A stretch of DNA of 64,000 nucleotides, from assembly GCA_963705285.1 (NCBI GenBank), contig OY970066.1, positions 1,984,001 through 2,048,000 of the forward strand. The letters run 5' to 3'. Positions 17,052 to 26,272 of the stretch are shown here, piece by piece. Made by a program: the position numbers and the translations under genes. The notes below the pieces were generated by a model. It did not search any database. It saw only the letters and a list, made by a program, of their open reading frames with translations, and was not told where the DNA came from. Source of the stretch: JACMLD01 sp963705285. GTDB taxonomy: Bacteria; Bacteroidota; Bacteroidia; Chitinophagales; Chitinophagaceae. Position 1 is the stretch's first letter, and each line of letters begins with the position of its first letter.

Positions 17052-18101
17052 CTAATGTTCTTCTTTAAAATAAATCTTGTAATATTTACGTCCGTCTGGT
17101 TCAGTTCCCTGCTCAATGAGGTTGCGGTTACCATGAATGTAAATATGAAAGTTCTTATCGAGCTTTAATACACTTTTAAATACCCGGGCCTGTTTTTTTA
17201 CCGCGTTTCCGGAGATGGCAAAGCTGTCGTCTATCGGCGTATCCATTTCCTGTTCGTACTCCTGCTTATAAGCTTTGAACAATGCCGCACCTTTTGGATT
17301 GTCTATCACCTCGTTGCTGAACTGATCCAGGTCAAACTGTTCATTGTCTTTAAAATAACGGATGGATCGGTTAAGCAGATCTATTTTATCCGCTTTGCTG
17401 ATATCAAAATCTTCATCCATTTTTTGGGTAACAAAATGTTTGTACGCACTCAATACATTGTGTGTTTGGTTGTAATTATCGTTGCGAACTTTTAGTTGCA
17501 AAAATTCATCTGTCCAGTACACAGCTTCTGCCCGGTTGGTTTGATCTATTATGGCAACCTTATAGCCGGCTTCTTTTTCTGTATTGAATATAATACAGCC
17601 TTTATCCAGCTTCTTTATATTAATAGCGTTTTCTTCATAGCGCAGGCGAAAATTTTTTCCTTCCTGCAACACCTGTAAAAACGCTTCTTTTGATTCAGAT
17701 TTGAAAATACCGATGGCATCATGCAATTCGCCTTCCAGTTGTAACTGGCTAAAATAACAAACATAGAGTTCGCCTGCTTTAATTTTAGGGTTGCCGGCTA
17801 TATCGTATAATTGTTTGGCTATTTGTTGTGTATTGACATGAAAAGTAGCGGGGTCGTCAAAAATGGCCGACACAAAATGAAACACTTCATTTAGCTGCAG
17901 ATCATTGCTGGGGTGAGATAGCCGGTATATTTCATTTGTTTTTTCGAATGGTTGCACAAAATACTGCATCAAGAGTTTGTTCAAAACTTCGTCGGGTGCT
18001 GGCAGCGGTTTTTCAGAAAGCACCAGGGGTTCATCAGCAGTTTTGTTACCGGTCTTGTGTACCGAAAGGCGGGCAATAGACGCTTCAGAAAAAGAAACCA
18101 T
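17052..18101 (-). CDS. Nucleoid-associated protein (NdpA/YejK-like, PF04245)
   Basis: 349 residues, no signal or membrane segment. Several stretches resemble the 37-kDa nucleoid-associated protein family: the opening IARLSVHKTGNK, the GELYVCYFSQLQLEGE segment, KLDKGCIIFNTEKEAGY and the C-terminal FHIYIHGNRNLIEQGTEPDG. Such proteins bind the nucleoid and DNA; the molecular role is poorly known. The gene is on the same strand as the kai operon but 227 bases upstream of kaiC, so it is likely separate. Confidence 0.8.
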   Translation of the reverse strand: MVSFSEASIARLSVHKTGNKTADEPLVLSEKPLPAPDEVLNKLLMQYFVQPFEKTNEIYRLSHPSNDLQLNEVFHFVSAIFDDPATFHVNTQQIAKQLYDIAGNPKIKAGELYVCYFSQLQLEGELHDAIGIFKSESKEAFLQVLQEGKNFRLRYEENAINIKKLDKGCIIFNTEKEAGYKVAIIDQTNRAEAVYWTDEFLQLKVRNDNYNQTHNVLSAYKHFVTQKMDEDFDISKADKIDLLNRSIRYFKDNEQFDLDQFSNEVIDNPKGAALFKAYKQEYEQEMDTPIDDSFAISGNAVKKQARVFKSVLKLDKNFHIYIHGNRNLIEQGTEPDGRKYYKIYFKEEH

Positions 18102-18411
18102 GCATATGTATTGTAAATAAAAAAAGACTGGTGGCCGTCAAAGAAAAACATTTACTGCCAGTTGTACAATTTAAACTGCGGTATGGGAATAACCTGTTGA
18201 AAGAAAAAAAGACACCTTCATTGGCGGTAAGGTGGCAGGAGTAAAAAGATATGAAGACTGCAAAGGGTCGCAACAAAATACGCCAGGCCGGCTTCGGTTA
18301 CTGGCGTAGAAGATGGCTAGTCAGCATTTAATTTGGCAGACCGCTATTGATACTATTGTTTGGTGGTGCAATGCTGGTACAGCCGTGCGGGCATTGAGCT
18401 GTAAAAAGTTT
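18102..18411. other. Intergenic region, no gene supported
   Basis: About 310 bases between the lipoprotein stop and the nucleoid-protein start. A 63-codon minus-strand frame (18085-18276) overlaps the nucleoid gene start and is Phe/Ser/Leu rich without a recognisable pattern; not called. A weak stem-loop around CACCTT...AAGGTG near 18210-18235 is the only structure seen. Confidence 0.45.
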
Positions 18412-18966
18412 TTAATGCAGATCCGGACTGGTTTTAATATCCCATTGTACATTAATATTGTGTTTGGCAGCAAATGGCTTTCCGGCATTCATAACAGCAT
18501 TGTAGCGTTCGCCAAAGCCGGCTGCGTATTTATCAATGATGCTTTGGACAAGCGTGGTAATTTGTTGGGTAGAAGCGCCGTCGTCATACAATCTGGCCAG
18601 CTGGGTATATTCATTTTTATATACCGGTAATGCGTATTCGTACAAGGCGATGGAAGCTTTTACCATGTCCCTGGTATCGTCTGTTTCTTTAAGGTTTTTT
18701 ACTTTTGAAAAACTTTCCTCCACAAATTGGATATGGCTCTCTATTATTTCTTTTCGTTTCATGGGCTCGGTTTGATCTTTGGTGCCTTCTTTTAGTTTTA
18801 CAGAAGGCTCTGCCAATTGGCGGTGAAATTGATCATTGGCAAAACCGGCCATCATATTACAGCTCAGCACGGCCCTGTCGAAATAGTTTTCTGGCGTTGC
18901 CATATTGCAGGCGGGTAAGGTGCAGCAGGCAGCGAATAATACTAATGTTGCAATCTGTTTTTTCAT
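18412..18966 (-). CDS. Putative lipoprotein, LIC11966-like helical protein
   Basis: 184 residues. The N-terminus MKKQIATLVLFAACCTLPAC ends in a lipobox (LPAC), so the Cys at 20 should be lipidated. The mature part is mostly helical and charged, with no catalytic motif. The alternating helices (KEIIESHIQFVEESFSKV, MVKASIALYEYALPVYKNE) suggest a bundle. I do not recognise a function. It lies alone on the minus strand between the nucleoid protein and the DUF5694 gene. Confidence 0.75.
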   Translation of the reverse strand: MKKQIATLVLFAACCTLPACNMATPENYFDRAVLSCNMMAGFANDQFHRQLAEPSVKLKEGTKDQTEPMKRKEIIESHIQFVEESFSKVKNLKETDDTRDMVKASIALYEYALPVYKNEYTQLARLYDDGASTQQITTLVQSIIDKYAAGFGERYNAVMNAGKPFAAKHNINVQWDIKTSPDLH

Positions 18967-19118
18967 GTTGGTGTATTTGAAATGAGGGTTAGTAGGAGTT
19001 GTTGTAAGTTTTAAGTTCTAAGTATTAAGTCATAAGTGTTATGGACGCATTGCTATAGATCCTGATTGTGCAATTTTCTAGCGCAACACAACACTTAGCA
19101 CACAACACCCAACACAAC
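18967..19118. repeat. Short low-complexity spacer (AAGT and CACAACAC runs)
   Basis: The spacer between the DUF5694 stop and the lipoprotein start contains AAGTTTTAAGTTCTAAGTAT-type runs and then CACAACAC/TAGCACACAACACCC runs. It is one of several simple-sequence spacers in the window. Confidence 0.5.
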
Positions 19119-19919
19119 CTATAGCACCGCTGCCACGGGGACCAGTTCCATGTTTTTATTGTATTTCAGCATTTGCTGCAGCAAGGCCGTATGCCCCGCG
19201 CCAAAAATAACCAGTATCCTTTCTTCTTTACCGGTAAGGCGCTTCAGAATGTTTTCGCAGATAACCATGTTCCGCCGCCACCATTCGCTGATAAGATAAG
19301 ACCCCACATGGTTGCCTTCTTTACCTGCGACAAGCAAATTAAAATACCAGGCTACCTGTAAGTCTACCATGGGTGCCGAATTCTCCTCCAGTAACATTTC
19401 ACGGATGGTGTGTTTCTTCAAGGATTCGTTAAAACGCCGCTGTATGCTGTCAACTGACCTGTTTATGTTTTCTATCAGTGTAAACTGTTTTGCTTCGGCG
19501 GCAGATGTCATGAGGCTATCAAACGGAAAATCTGTTCCATTGTAATCTACTGCGTAAAGACCGGGCAGATTCAGTTCTTTGGCCAGCCGGTATCCCAATT
19601 GATGGGTTTCAGAAGCCCGCAACACAAATTTATCGTTTTTGTACAACTGAAAATTACTGTCGAGCTTTGGCTGTAGTTCCACCGGTACTTCCACAAATAT
19701 TTTATCCGGTTTAAATTGCTTCAGTTTGGCAAGTATATCACCTATTTCCTGCTGGCGTTTTGACGAGAGCGCATTGACGCTTTCAAATTTGGCAACATCC
19801 AAGCCGGGATTATCGAAATGAAAACTACCTAGTAGCAATATTTTGGGTTTTTGCTGTTGGCCGGTTGCGCCAAGCACCGCTACAACGCAAATGCCTGCAA
19901 TAAAGAGTAATCTTTTCAT
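19119..19919 (-). CDS. DUF5694-like secreted protein (TraB/TIKI-like fold suspected)
   Basis: 266 residues with a signal peptide (LLFIAGICVVAVLGATGQQQ). The mature part has LLGSFHFDNPGLD at its start, FVEVPVELQP in the middle and ILVIFGAGHTALLQQML near the end. The GxxH, E-x-P and GxGH triad is the layout of DUF5694 and of the wider TraB/TIKI group, in which His and Glu may bind metal. Function is unknown; a secreted hydrolase or protease is possible. It is monocistronic as far as can be seen. Confidence 0.75.
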   Translation of the reverse strand: MKRLLFIAGICVVAVLGATGQQQKPKILLLGSFHFDNPGLDVAKFESVNALSSKRQQEIGDILAKLKQFKPDKIFVEVPVELQPKLDSNFQLYKNDKFVLRASETHQLGYRLAKELNLPGLYAVDYNGTDFPFDSLMTSAAEAKQFTLIENINRSVDSIQRRFNESLKKHTIREMLLEENSAPMVDLQVAWYFNLLVAGKEGNHVGSYLISEWWRRNMVICENILKRLTGKEERILVIFGAGHTALLQQMLKYNKNMELVPVAAVL

Positions 19920-20250
19920 TTGTATGTTTAAGCGTTGGACGAAGGTGCGCCGGAAAGGTTACAAAAAAACAGCAATCCCCCGCAGACGGAGGCAATTCAT
20001 AGCGAAACGGGGCAAATAAACAATAAGGCGTTTACCGGTTAGATCTCTTCCTTATAACTCCCCAACAATGCCATGCTAATATGCCCGAATTGCCACTAAA
20101 TTGTTAACCCTGGCGTTTCCAATATTATCGCATAAGAAAGGTGGCGTCATCTATTGATGTAAATAGCTGAATAACAGAATTTTATTTGGGTACATTGTTT
20201 TCCCTTCCTGCATGCGGAAAATTACAGCAACAAGACCTTATTTCTACTTT
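19920..20250. other. Divergent intergenic region, DUF5694 gene / suf operon
   Basis: About 330 bases upstream of the suf promoter. No gene, repeat or RNA gene was recognised. It must contain the minus-strand DUF5694 promoter; an Rrf2 operator for suf would be expected near 20200-20281 but no clear palindrome was found. Confidence 0.4.
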
Positions 20251-20276
20251 TTTGTATAAATTGATATGTATCTTTG
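20251..20276 (+). promoter_or_regulatory. Predicted promoter of the suf operon (TTTG...TATCTTTG)
   Basis: TATCTTTG at 20269-20276 is a full match to the Bacteroidota -7 element TAnnTTTG. A TTTG at 20251-20254 could be the -33 element, although the 14-base spacing is shorter than usual. The ATG chosen for sufB is only four bases after the -7 element, so the transcript may be leaderless. Confidence 0.6.
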
Positions 20277-20280
20277 CAAA

Positions 20281-21768
20281 ATGAATACAGATACCTATCA
20301 GCAGGGTAAAGATGACGTAAATGATGGACTGAGTACGATTGAAAGAACGGTTCTCAGCGACTATAAATACGGGTTTGTAACCGAGATAGAGGCAGACGAA
20401 GCGCCCATGGGTTTAACGGAAGATACCATCCGTTTTATTTCCGCCAAAAAAAATGAACCACAATGGATGCTTGACTGGCGGCTGAAAGCATTTGCTTACT
20501 GGACCAAAATTGTGCACGAAGAACCCAAATGGGCCAACATACAATTTCCCCCTATCAACTACCAGGACATTATCTATTATTCTGCCCCTAAACAGAAAAT
20601 AGCTTTAGACAGCCTCGACCAGATAGACCCCGAATTAAGAAAGACATTTGAGAAACTGGGTATCTCGCTGGACGAGCAGAAGCGTTTGAGCGGTGTGGCA
20701 GTGGATGCCGTGATAGACAGCGTTTCCATAGGCACTTCTTTTAAATCGCAACTGGCCGAACTGGGTATTATCTTCTGCTCTATGAGCGAAGCTATACAGG
20801 AACACCCAGAACTGATTCAGAAATACCTGAGTTCGGTTGTACCTGTTACCGATAATTTTTATGCCGCATTGAATGCCGCCGTATTTAGCGATGGTTCGTT
20901 TTGTTATATCCCGGAAGGGGTGCGCTGCCCAATGGAACTTTCCACGTATTTCCGCATTAATGCAGAAAATACAGGGCAGTTTGAAAGAACATTGATTGTG
21001 GCTGAAGCCGGCAGCTATGTAAGCTACCTGGAAGGTTGTACCGCGCCAATGCGTGACGAGAACCAATTGCATGCGGCAGTTGTTGAACTGGTAACGATGG
21101 AGAATGCAGAAATTAAATACTCCACGGTGCAGAACTGGTACCCCGGCGATAAACAGGGCAAAGGCGGGATTTACAACTTTGTAACCAAGCGCGGCATTTG
21201 CAAAGGCAATAATTCAAAGATTTCCTGGACGCAGGTAGAAACCGGCTCAGCCATTACCTGGAAATACCCCAGCGTAATTCTGAAAGGGGATAATTCTACC
21301 GGTGAATTTTATTCTATAGCAGTTACCAATAATCACCAACAGGCCGATACCGGCACCAAGATGATGCATATTGGCAAGAATACAAAAAGCCGTATTGTGT
21401 CAAAAGGTATTTCAGCCGGCGTAAGCAATAACAGTTACCGCGGACTGGTGCAGGTAGGTAAAAACGCTGCCAACGCACGCAATTTCTCCCAGTGCGATTC
21501 TTTATTACTGGGCGATAAATGTGGTGCCCATACTTTTCCATACATAGAAGTAAAAAATAGTACGGCGGTGGTAGAGCATGAAGCCACCACGTCAAAGATT
21601 GGCGAAGATCAAATCTTTTATTGCAACCAGCGCGGTATTGACACAGAAACGGCCGTGGCGCTTATCATTAACGGGTTTGCGAAAGAGGTAATGAACCAGT
21701 TGCCGATGGAGTTTGCAGTGGAAGCGCAGAAGTTGCTGGCCATTAGTTTGGAAGGCAGCGTTGGATAG
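20281..21768 (+). CDS. sufB: SufB, Fe-S cluster assembly scaffold subunit
   Basis: 495 residues from the ATG at 20281; an in-frame ATG at 20266 falls inside the predicted promoter and is rejected. SufB landmarks are IPEGVRCPMELSTYFRIN, SYVSYLEGCTAPMRDENQLH, NFSQCDSLLLGDKCGAHT, VEHEATTSKIGEDQIFYC and NQRGIDTETAVALIINGF. SufB with SufC and SufD forms the cytoplasmic scaffold on which Fe-S clusters are built. It is the first gene of a seven-gene suf operon. A 258-base repeat-bearing gap separates it from sufC. Confidence 0.97.
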   Translation: MNTDTYQQGKDDVNDGLSTIERTVLSDYKYGFVTEIEADEAPMGLTEDTIRFISAKKNEPQWMLDWRLKAFAYWTKIVHEEPKWANIQFPPINYQDIIYYSAPKQKIALDSLDQIDPELRKTFEKLGISLDEQKRLSGVAVDAVIDSVSIGTSFKSQLAELGIIFCSMSEAIQEHPELIQKYLSSVVPVTDNFYAALNAAVFSDGSFCYIPEGVRCPMELSTYFRINAENTGQFERTLIVAEAGSYVSYLEGCTAPMRDENQLHAAVVELVTMENAEIKYSTVQNWYPGDKQGKGGIYNFVTKRGICKGNNSKISWTQVETGSAITWKYPSVILKGDNSTGEFYSIAVTNNHQQADTGTKMMHIGKNTKSRIVSKGISAGVSNNSYRGLVQVGKNAANARNFSQCDSLLLGDKCGAHTFPYIEVKNSTAVVEHEATTSKIGEDQIFYCNQRGIDTETAVALIINGFAKEVMNQLPMEFAVEAQKLLAISLEGSVG

Positions 21769-21800
21769 TTTTTTAGTTTATAGTTCTTAGTTTTTAGTTC

Positions 21801-21887
21801 GGTAGCCCTGAAGGGGCGAGAGCCATAGCGATGGGTAAAACCCATTGCTGAAGGGGCGAGAGGCATCATCAATGGATGTAATCCATT
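21801..21887. repeat. Two-copy intergenic repeat with short hairpins in the sufB-sufC gap
   Basis: CTGAAGGGGCGAG occurs at 21808-21820 and again at 21848-21860, 40 bases apart. Each copy is followed by a small hairpin: ATGGGT-AAA-ACCCAT at 21831-21845 and AATGGAT-GTA-ATCCATT at 21871-21887. It looks like a dispersed intergenic element inserted between sufB and sufC, and could affect mRNA stability or processing. Confidence 0.7.
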
Positions 21888-22026
21888 GGTAAAACGAATT
21901 GATACAACCCATTGACAAAAAACAATAGCAAGCGTAAAAGTATGAGCGGACAGGTTACCGGGCAAACGCCCACTCACTACCCACATTACCGCACGCTTCG
22001 AAGAAACAAATAAAGCAAACAAACAC

Positions 22027-22791
22027 ATGTTGACAATTCAGAATTTACATGCGGGCATTGAAGAGAAGCAGATTTTAAAGGGAATCAACCTTGACATAAA
22101 GCCCGGGGAAGTACATGCTATCATGGGGCCGAACGGCTCTGGCAAAAGTACTTTGGCCTCGGTGCTGGCCGGAAAGTCGAACTACACGGTAACCGAGGGC
22201 ACCGTAGAATTTTTGGGAAAAGACTTGCTGGAACTGTCTCCTGAAAAAAGGGCGGCAGAAGGATTGTTCCTGGGTTTTCAATACCCGGTAGAAATACCCG
22301 GACTGAGTACGACCAATTTTATTAAAACAGCAGTAAACGAAATCAGGAAATACCGTGGTGAAGCACCCCTGGACGCCGTTTCTTTTTTGAAGATGATGAA
22401 AGAAAAAATGGCATTGATGAATATTGATCAGTCGTTGCTCAGCCGTCCGCTCAATGAAGGATTTTCAGGTGGTGAGAAAAAGCGGAATGAGATTTTTCAG
22501 ATGGCTATGCTGCAACCCAGATTGGCTGTATTGGACGAAACAGATTCAGGACTTGATATAGACGCCATACGTATTGTAGCCGGCGGCGTAAATAAATTGC
22601 GCAGTAAAGACAATGCGGTGCTGCTGGTAACACACTACCAGCGCTTGCTCGATTACATAGTTCCGGATTTTGTACACGTGTTGTACAATGGGCGTATTGT
22701 ACGGTCCGGCACCAAGGAACTGGCTTTTGAACTGGAAGAAAGAGGCTATGACTTCATCAAAAACGAAGTGAAAGTAGGCGAGGAAGCATAA
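22027..22791 (+). CDS. sufC: SufC, Fe-S assembly ATPase
   Basis: 254 residues, an ABC-type ATPase. It has Walker A GPNGSGKST near residue 37, the SufC form of the signature (NEGFSGGEKKRNEIFQM), Walker B LAVLDETDSGLDID and switch His in LLVTHYQRLLDYI. The DETDSGLD form and the lack of membrane partners are typical of SufC, which drives the SufBC2D scaffold. Second gene of the suf operon. Confidence 0.97.
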   Translation: MLTIQNLHAGIEEKQILKGINLDIKPGEVHAIMGPNGSGKSTLASVLAGKSNYTVTEGTVEFLGKDLLELSPEKRAAEGLFLGFQYPVEIPGLSTTNFIKTAVNEIRKYRGEAPLDAVSFLKMMKEKMALMNIDQSLLSRPLNEGFSGGEKKRNEIFQMAMLQPRLAVLDETDSGLDIDAIRIVAGGVNKLRSKDNAVLLVTHYQRLLDYIVPDFVHVLYNGRIVRSGTKELAFELEERGYDFIKNEVKVGEEA

Positions 22792-22942
22792 ATATATCGC
22801 TGATTGCTGATGTGATCAGGTCCGATTTGCCTTTTACGTGCAGTGCCATGATAAATAGTCAGGTACAATTGGTTGTTGGCTTTTTTTGCCTTAAAAAATG
22901 TCGCAGTCTATTATCTAACATCTAACATCTTTCATCTCTCCA

Positions 22943-24250
22943 ATGGATAGTACTTATATAAAAGAACGCTTTGATGAGTTGCAACTAAGCAACAAGGGTA
23001 ATGGTCTTGATGCCGTGCGCCAGGATGCATTTAATGCGTTTAGCAACTGGGGCATACCCACATCTAAACATGAGGAATGGAAATACACCCGTATCGGCGG
23101 GTTATTCAATAAAAACTATGTGTTTGCCGCTGCAGCCGGTGTTGATTCAATATCTGACGCCGCGCTGGAAGCCGTGCGTTTGCCGGGTCACGAAGAAGCC
23201 AATGTATTGTTTTTTATAAATGGAATCTATTCAACAACTCATTCTTCTGTGCGGTCTAAGGCATTGGTGGTAGTACCGCTAGAAGAAGCTGCAACAGGTG
23301 AGTATGCAGGTATTGTATCTGCCAACCTTGGCCACAGCGGCAAGTATTTGAGAGACGGCATCAACGCACTCAATACCGCGTTTGTACACGGTGGTGTTTT
23401 TGTACATGTAAAGAAAGGCCAGGTACCCGAACACCCAGTATACATCTACCATATTTCAGATGCAGGTGCCGCCAACGTATTTGCGCAGCCCCGCAGCCTG
23501 GTGCACATTGCTGAAAATGCCCAGTTACAAATGGTGGAAACCTATTCTACCATAGGTGCCTCAGAAAGTTTTACCAATCAGGTAATGGAAATCGTTGTAG
23601 AAAAGGATGCGTTGCTCGAATTCTATAAAATTCAAAATGATGCCGCCACCACCAACCAGGTAAGCACTACCCATATCAGGCAAACCGGTAAAAGCTATAC
23701 GCATATCGTTACCATTTCTTTAAACGGCGGTATTGTTCGCAATAACCTGAACGTGGTGCTGGAAGCAGAATATTGCGAAGCCCATTTATACGGCCTGTAT
23801 TTTCAGGGCGGGCAAACACATATCGATAACCACACCGTTGTAGACAATGTAAAGCCCAACTGCCTCAGCAATGAGCTGTACAAGGGTGTTATGAATGATA
23901 AATCGAGCGCAGTATTCAACGGTAAAATATTTGTGCAGCCGCAGGCACAGAAAACAAATGCTTACCAGTCTAATAAAAATATATTGTTATCGGCCGATGC
24001 CAGCGTGAATACCAAACCGCAGCTTGAAATTTTTGCCGATGATGTTAAATGCTCACATGGTTGTACCATTGGGCAGCTGGATGAGGAAGGTTTATTTTAC
24101 CTGCAATCGCGCGGTATCAATGAAACCATTGCCAAATCATTGCTGGTACATGCGTTTGCCATTGACATACTTGAACACGTAAAGCCGGCGCCCATCCGCG
24201 ATTATGTAAACAAACTGATTTCTGAACGCCTTGAATTTGATATAGCATGA
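22943..24250 (+). CDS. sufD: SufD, Fe-S assembly scaffold subunit
   Basis: 435 residues of the SufB/SufD beta-helix family. Landmarks are GIPTSKHEEWKYTRIGGLF, YHISDAGAANVFAQPRSL, HIDNHTVVDNVKPNCLSNEL, KTNAYQSNKNILLS and VKCSHGCTIGQLDEEGLFY. It pairs with SufB in the SufBC2D complex and helps with iron acquisition. The stop overlaps the sufS start by four bases (ATGA at 24247-24250), so translation is coupled. Confidence 0.95.
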   Translation: MDSTYIKERFDELQLSNKGNGLDAVRQDAFNAFSNWGIPTSKHEEWKYTRIGGLFNKNYVFAAAAGVDSISDAALEAVRLPGHEEANVLFFINGIYSTTHSSVRSKALVVVPLEEAATGEYAGIVSANLGHSGKYLRDGINALNTAFVHGGVFVHVKKGQVPEHPVYIYHISDAGAANVFAQPRSLVHIAENAQLQMVETYSTIGASESFTNQVMEIVVEKDALLEFYKIQNDAATTNQVSTTHIRQTGKSYTHIVTISLNGGIVRNNLNVVLEAEYCEAHLYGLYFQGGQTHIDNHTVVDNVKPNCLSNELYKGVMNDKSSAVFNGKIFVQPQAQKTNAYQSNKNILLSADASVNTKPQLEIFADDVKCSHGCTIGQLDEEGLFYLQSRGINETIAKSLLVHAFAIDILEHVKPAPIRDYVNKLISERLEFDIA

Positions 24251-25491
24251 TATCCTCCGCAGCCATCACCAAACAACTGGATGTATACGCCATCCGCCGG
24301 CAGTTCCCGGTTTTAAGCAGAGAAGTGAAGGGAAAGCCGCTGGTATATTTTGATAATGCTGCTACTTCGCAAAAACCGCAGGTGGTTATTGACGCACTGG
24401 TAAATTATTACAGCGGTTTCAATGCCAATATACACCGTGGCATTCATACGCTGGCAGAAGAAGCTACCGCAGCATTTGAGGCTACCCGCGATACCGTGAA
24501 ACTGTTTATTAATGCGGCTGCACGCGAGGAAATTATTTTTACCCGCGGCACTACCGAAAGCATTAATCTGGTGGCATACACCTGGGGAAGAAAGAATATT
24601 AAAGCAGGAGACGAGATTATTATTTCTGCCATGGAGCACCATTCCAACATAGTGCCGTGGCAGATGCTGTGCGAAGAGAAAAATGCAGTGCTCAAAATAA
24701 TACCGGTTAATGATGAGGGGGAGTTGCTGATCGATGAATATGAAAAACTACTGAACCCCAAAACAAAACTGGTGTCTGTGGTGCATGTGTCCAACGCACT
24801 GGGAACCGTAAACCCTGTAAAAAAGATCATTGACCTGGCCCACAAAACAGGCGCGGTTGTAATGATAGACGGTGCGCAGTCTTCTGTACACCTTGATATA
24901 GACGTACAAAAGCTGGATGCTGATTTCTTTGCATTTTCATCGCACAAATTATACGGGCCTACCGGTGTGGGCGTGCTATATGGTAAAAAAGAATTGCTTG
25001 AAAACATGCCGCCGTTCCAGGGTGGGGGAGAGATGATAAAGGAGGTAAGTTTCCAGAAAACTACTTACGCTGATTTGCCCTATAAATTTGAAGCAGGCAC
25101 ACCCAATATTGGCGATACCGTAGTGTTTAAAACTGCTATCGATTTTGTAACGGCTATCGGTAAAGAAAAAATAAGGGCGCATGAAAATGAGTTGCTGGCT
25201 TATGCTACCGGCCTGCTGCAGGAAATTCCAGGCTTGCAAATTATTGGCCGCGCCAAAGAAAAAGTAAGCCTCGTCTCTTTTGTTATAGATAATATTCACC
25301 CGCAGGATATAGGCATTTTGCTGGATAATCGCGGCATAGCAGTTAGAACAGGCCACCATTGCGCCCAGCCACTGATGCAGCGTTGTGGCATTACCGGTAC
25401 CACGCGCGCTTCTTTTGCTGTGTACAACACAAAAGAAGAAATTGACGAAATGATTACCGGCCTGCAAAAAGTAATAAAAATGCTGGCATAA
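24247..25491 (+). CDS. sufS: SufS, cysteine desulfurase (class V PLP enzyme, group II)
   Basis: 414 residues. DNAATSQKP lies near the start, NIHRGIHTLAEEAT after it, H131 in AMEHHSN stacks on PLP, D208 in VMIDGAQSS, and K234 in FSSHKLYGPTG forms the Schiff base. The catalytic Cys is C372 in RTGHHCAQPLM, in the group II context. It takes sulfur from cysteine as a persulfide and hands it to SufE. It overlaps sufD by four bases and sits three bases before sufE. Confidence 0.97.
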   Translation: MISSAAITKQLDVYAIRRQFPVLSREVKGKPLVYFDNAATSQKPQVVIDALVNYYSGFNANIHRGIHTLAEEATAAFEATRDTVKLFINAAAREEIIFTRGTTESINLVAYTWGRKNIKAGDEIIISAMEHHSNIVPWQMLCEEKNAVLKIIPVNDEGELLIDEYEKLLNPKTKLVSVVHVSNALGTVNPVKKIIDLAHKTGAVVMIDGAQSSVHLDIDVQKLDADFFAFSSHKLYGPTGVGVLYGKKELLENMPPFQGGGEMIKEVSFQKTTYADLPYKFEAGTPNIGDTVVFKTAIDFVTAIGKEKIRAHENELLAYATGLLQEIPGLQIIGRAKEKVSLVSFVIDNIHPQDIGILLDNRGIAVRTGHHCAQPLMQRCGITGTTRASFAVYNTKEEIDEMITGLQKVIKMLA

Positions 25492-25494
25492 TAC

Positions 25495-25944
25495 ATGGAG
25501 AACAGCAGAACCATAGAAGCAACAGAAGAAGCAATTGTTGAAGATTTTAAATTGCTCGATTCATTTGATGAAGATCAGAAGTATGAATACATTATCGATC
25601 TAGGTAAAAAATTGCCGCCATTGGATGATGTGTTTAAAACGCCTGAGAATATTATTAAAGGATGCCAGTCAACAGTATGGCTGGCAGCTGATTTCATTGA
25701 TGAGAAAGTGCATTTTAAAGCAGACAGTAATTCTGTCATAACAAAAGGTTTAATCAGTATGCTGATACAGGTATTGTCTGGCCATACGCCCGATGAAATT
25801 ATTACAGCAAAACTTGATTTTATTAATAAGATAGGCATGCACAGCCACCTGGCACAAACCCGTTCCAACGGATTGCTGGCTATGGTAAAACAAATGAAGC
25901 ATTACGCACTTGCCTACAAAATTAAAAACGCAGCAAAAGCATAA
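25495..25944 (+). CDS. sufE: SufE, sulfur-transfer protein
   Basis: 149 residues. LLDSFDEDQKYEYIIDLGKK and LPPLDDVFKTPENIIKGCQS are SufE-specific, with C57 in GCQS as the sulfur acceptor. A second family block is HSHLAQTRSNGLLAMV. It accepts the persulfide from SufS and passes it to SufB. It starts three bases after sufS and ends four bases before the DUF59 gene. Confidence 0.96.
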   Translation: MENSRTIEATEEAIVEDFKLLDSFDEDQKYEYIIDLGKKLPPLDDVFKTPENIIKGCQSTVWLAADFIDEKVHFKADSNSVITKGLISMLIQVLSGHTPDEIITAKLDFINKIGMHSHLAQTRSNGLLAMVKQMKHYALAYKIKNAAKA

Positions 25945-25948
25945 TCAC

Positions 25949-26260
25949 ATGGAAACCGACGCACTTAAAGAAAAGGTGATTGAATGTTTGCATGGCATAT
26001 TTGACCCGGAGATACCGGTAAATATTTACGAACTGGGGTTGATTTATGAAGTAGATATTTTGCCGGTCAACAATGTACAAATTGTAATGACGCTTACCTC
26101 TCCGGCATGCCCCGCAGCACAATCCATACCCATAGAAGTAGATCAGAAAGTAAGAGCGATAGAAGGCGTAAATGATGTATACGTATCCGTAACCTGGACG
26201 CCGTCCTGGAATAAAAGCATGATGTCTGAAGCCGCACAACTTGAACTGGGGTACATGTAA
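25949..26260 (+). CDS. DUF59/MIP18-family metal-sulfur cluster assembly protein (SufT-like)
   Basis: 103 residues from the ATG at 25949; an open extension into sufE from 25910 is an overlap only. It has the DUF59 hallmarks FDPEIPVNIYELGLIY and MTLTSPACPAAQSIPIEV with the conserved Cys, followed by VNDVYVSVTWTPSW. Proteins of this family (SufT, PaaD-like, eukaryotic CIA2) help mature Fe-S proteins. Its place in the suf operon, four bases after sufE, supports that role. Confidence 0.93.
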   Translation: METDALKEKVIECLHGIFDPEIPVNIYELGLIYEVDILPVNNVQIVMTLTSPACPAAQSIPIEVDQKVRAIEGVNDVYVSVTWTPSWNKSMMSEAAQLELGYM

Positions 26261-26272
26261 AATGAAAACACC

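Noticed and set aside
18085..18276. 63-codon minus-strand frame upstream of the nucleoid-associated gene
   Set aside because: Overlaps the start of a better-supported gene and has a biased Phe/Ser/Leu composition.
24444..25007. 187-codon minus-strand frame inside sufS
   Set aside because: Antisense shadow of an intact cysteine desulfurase; Ser-rich composition from codon mirroring.
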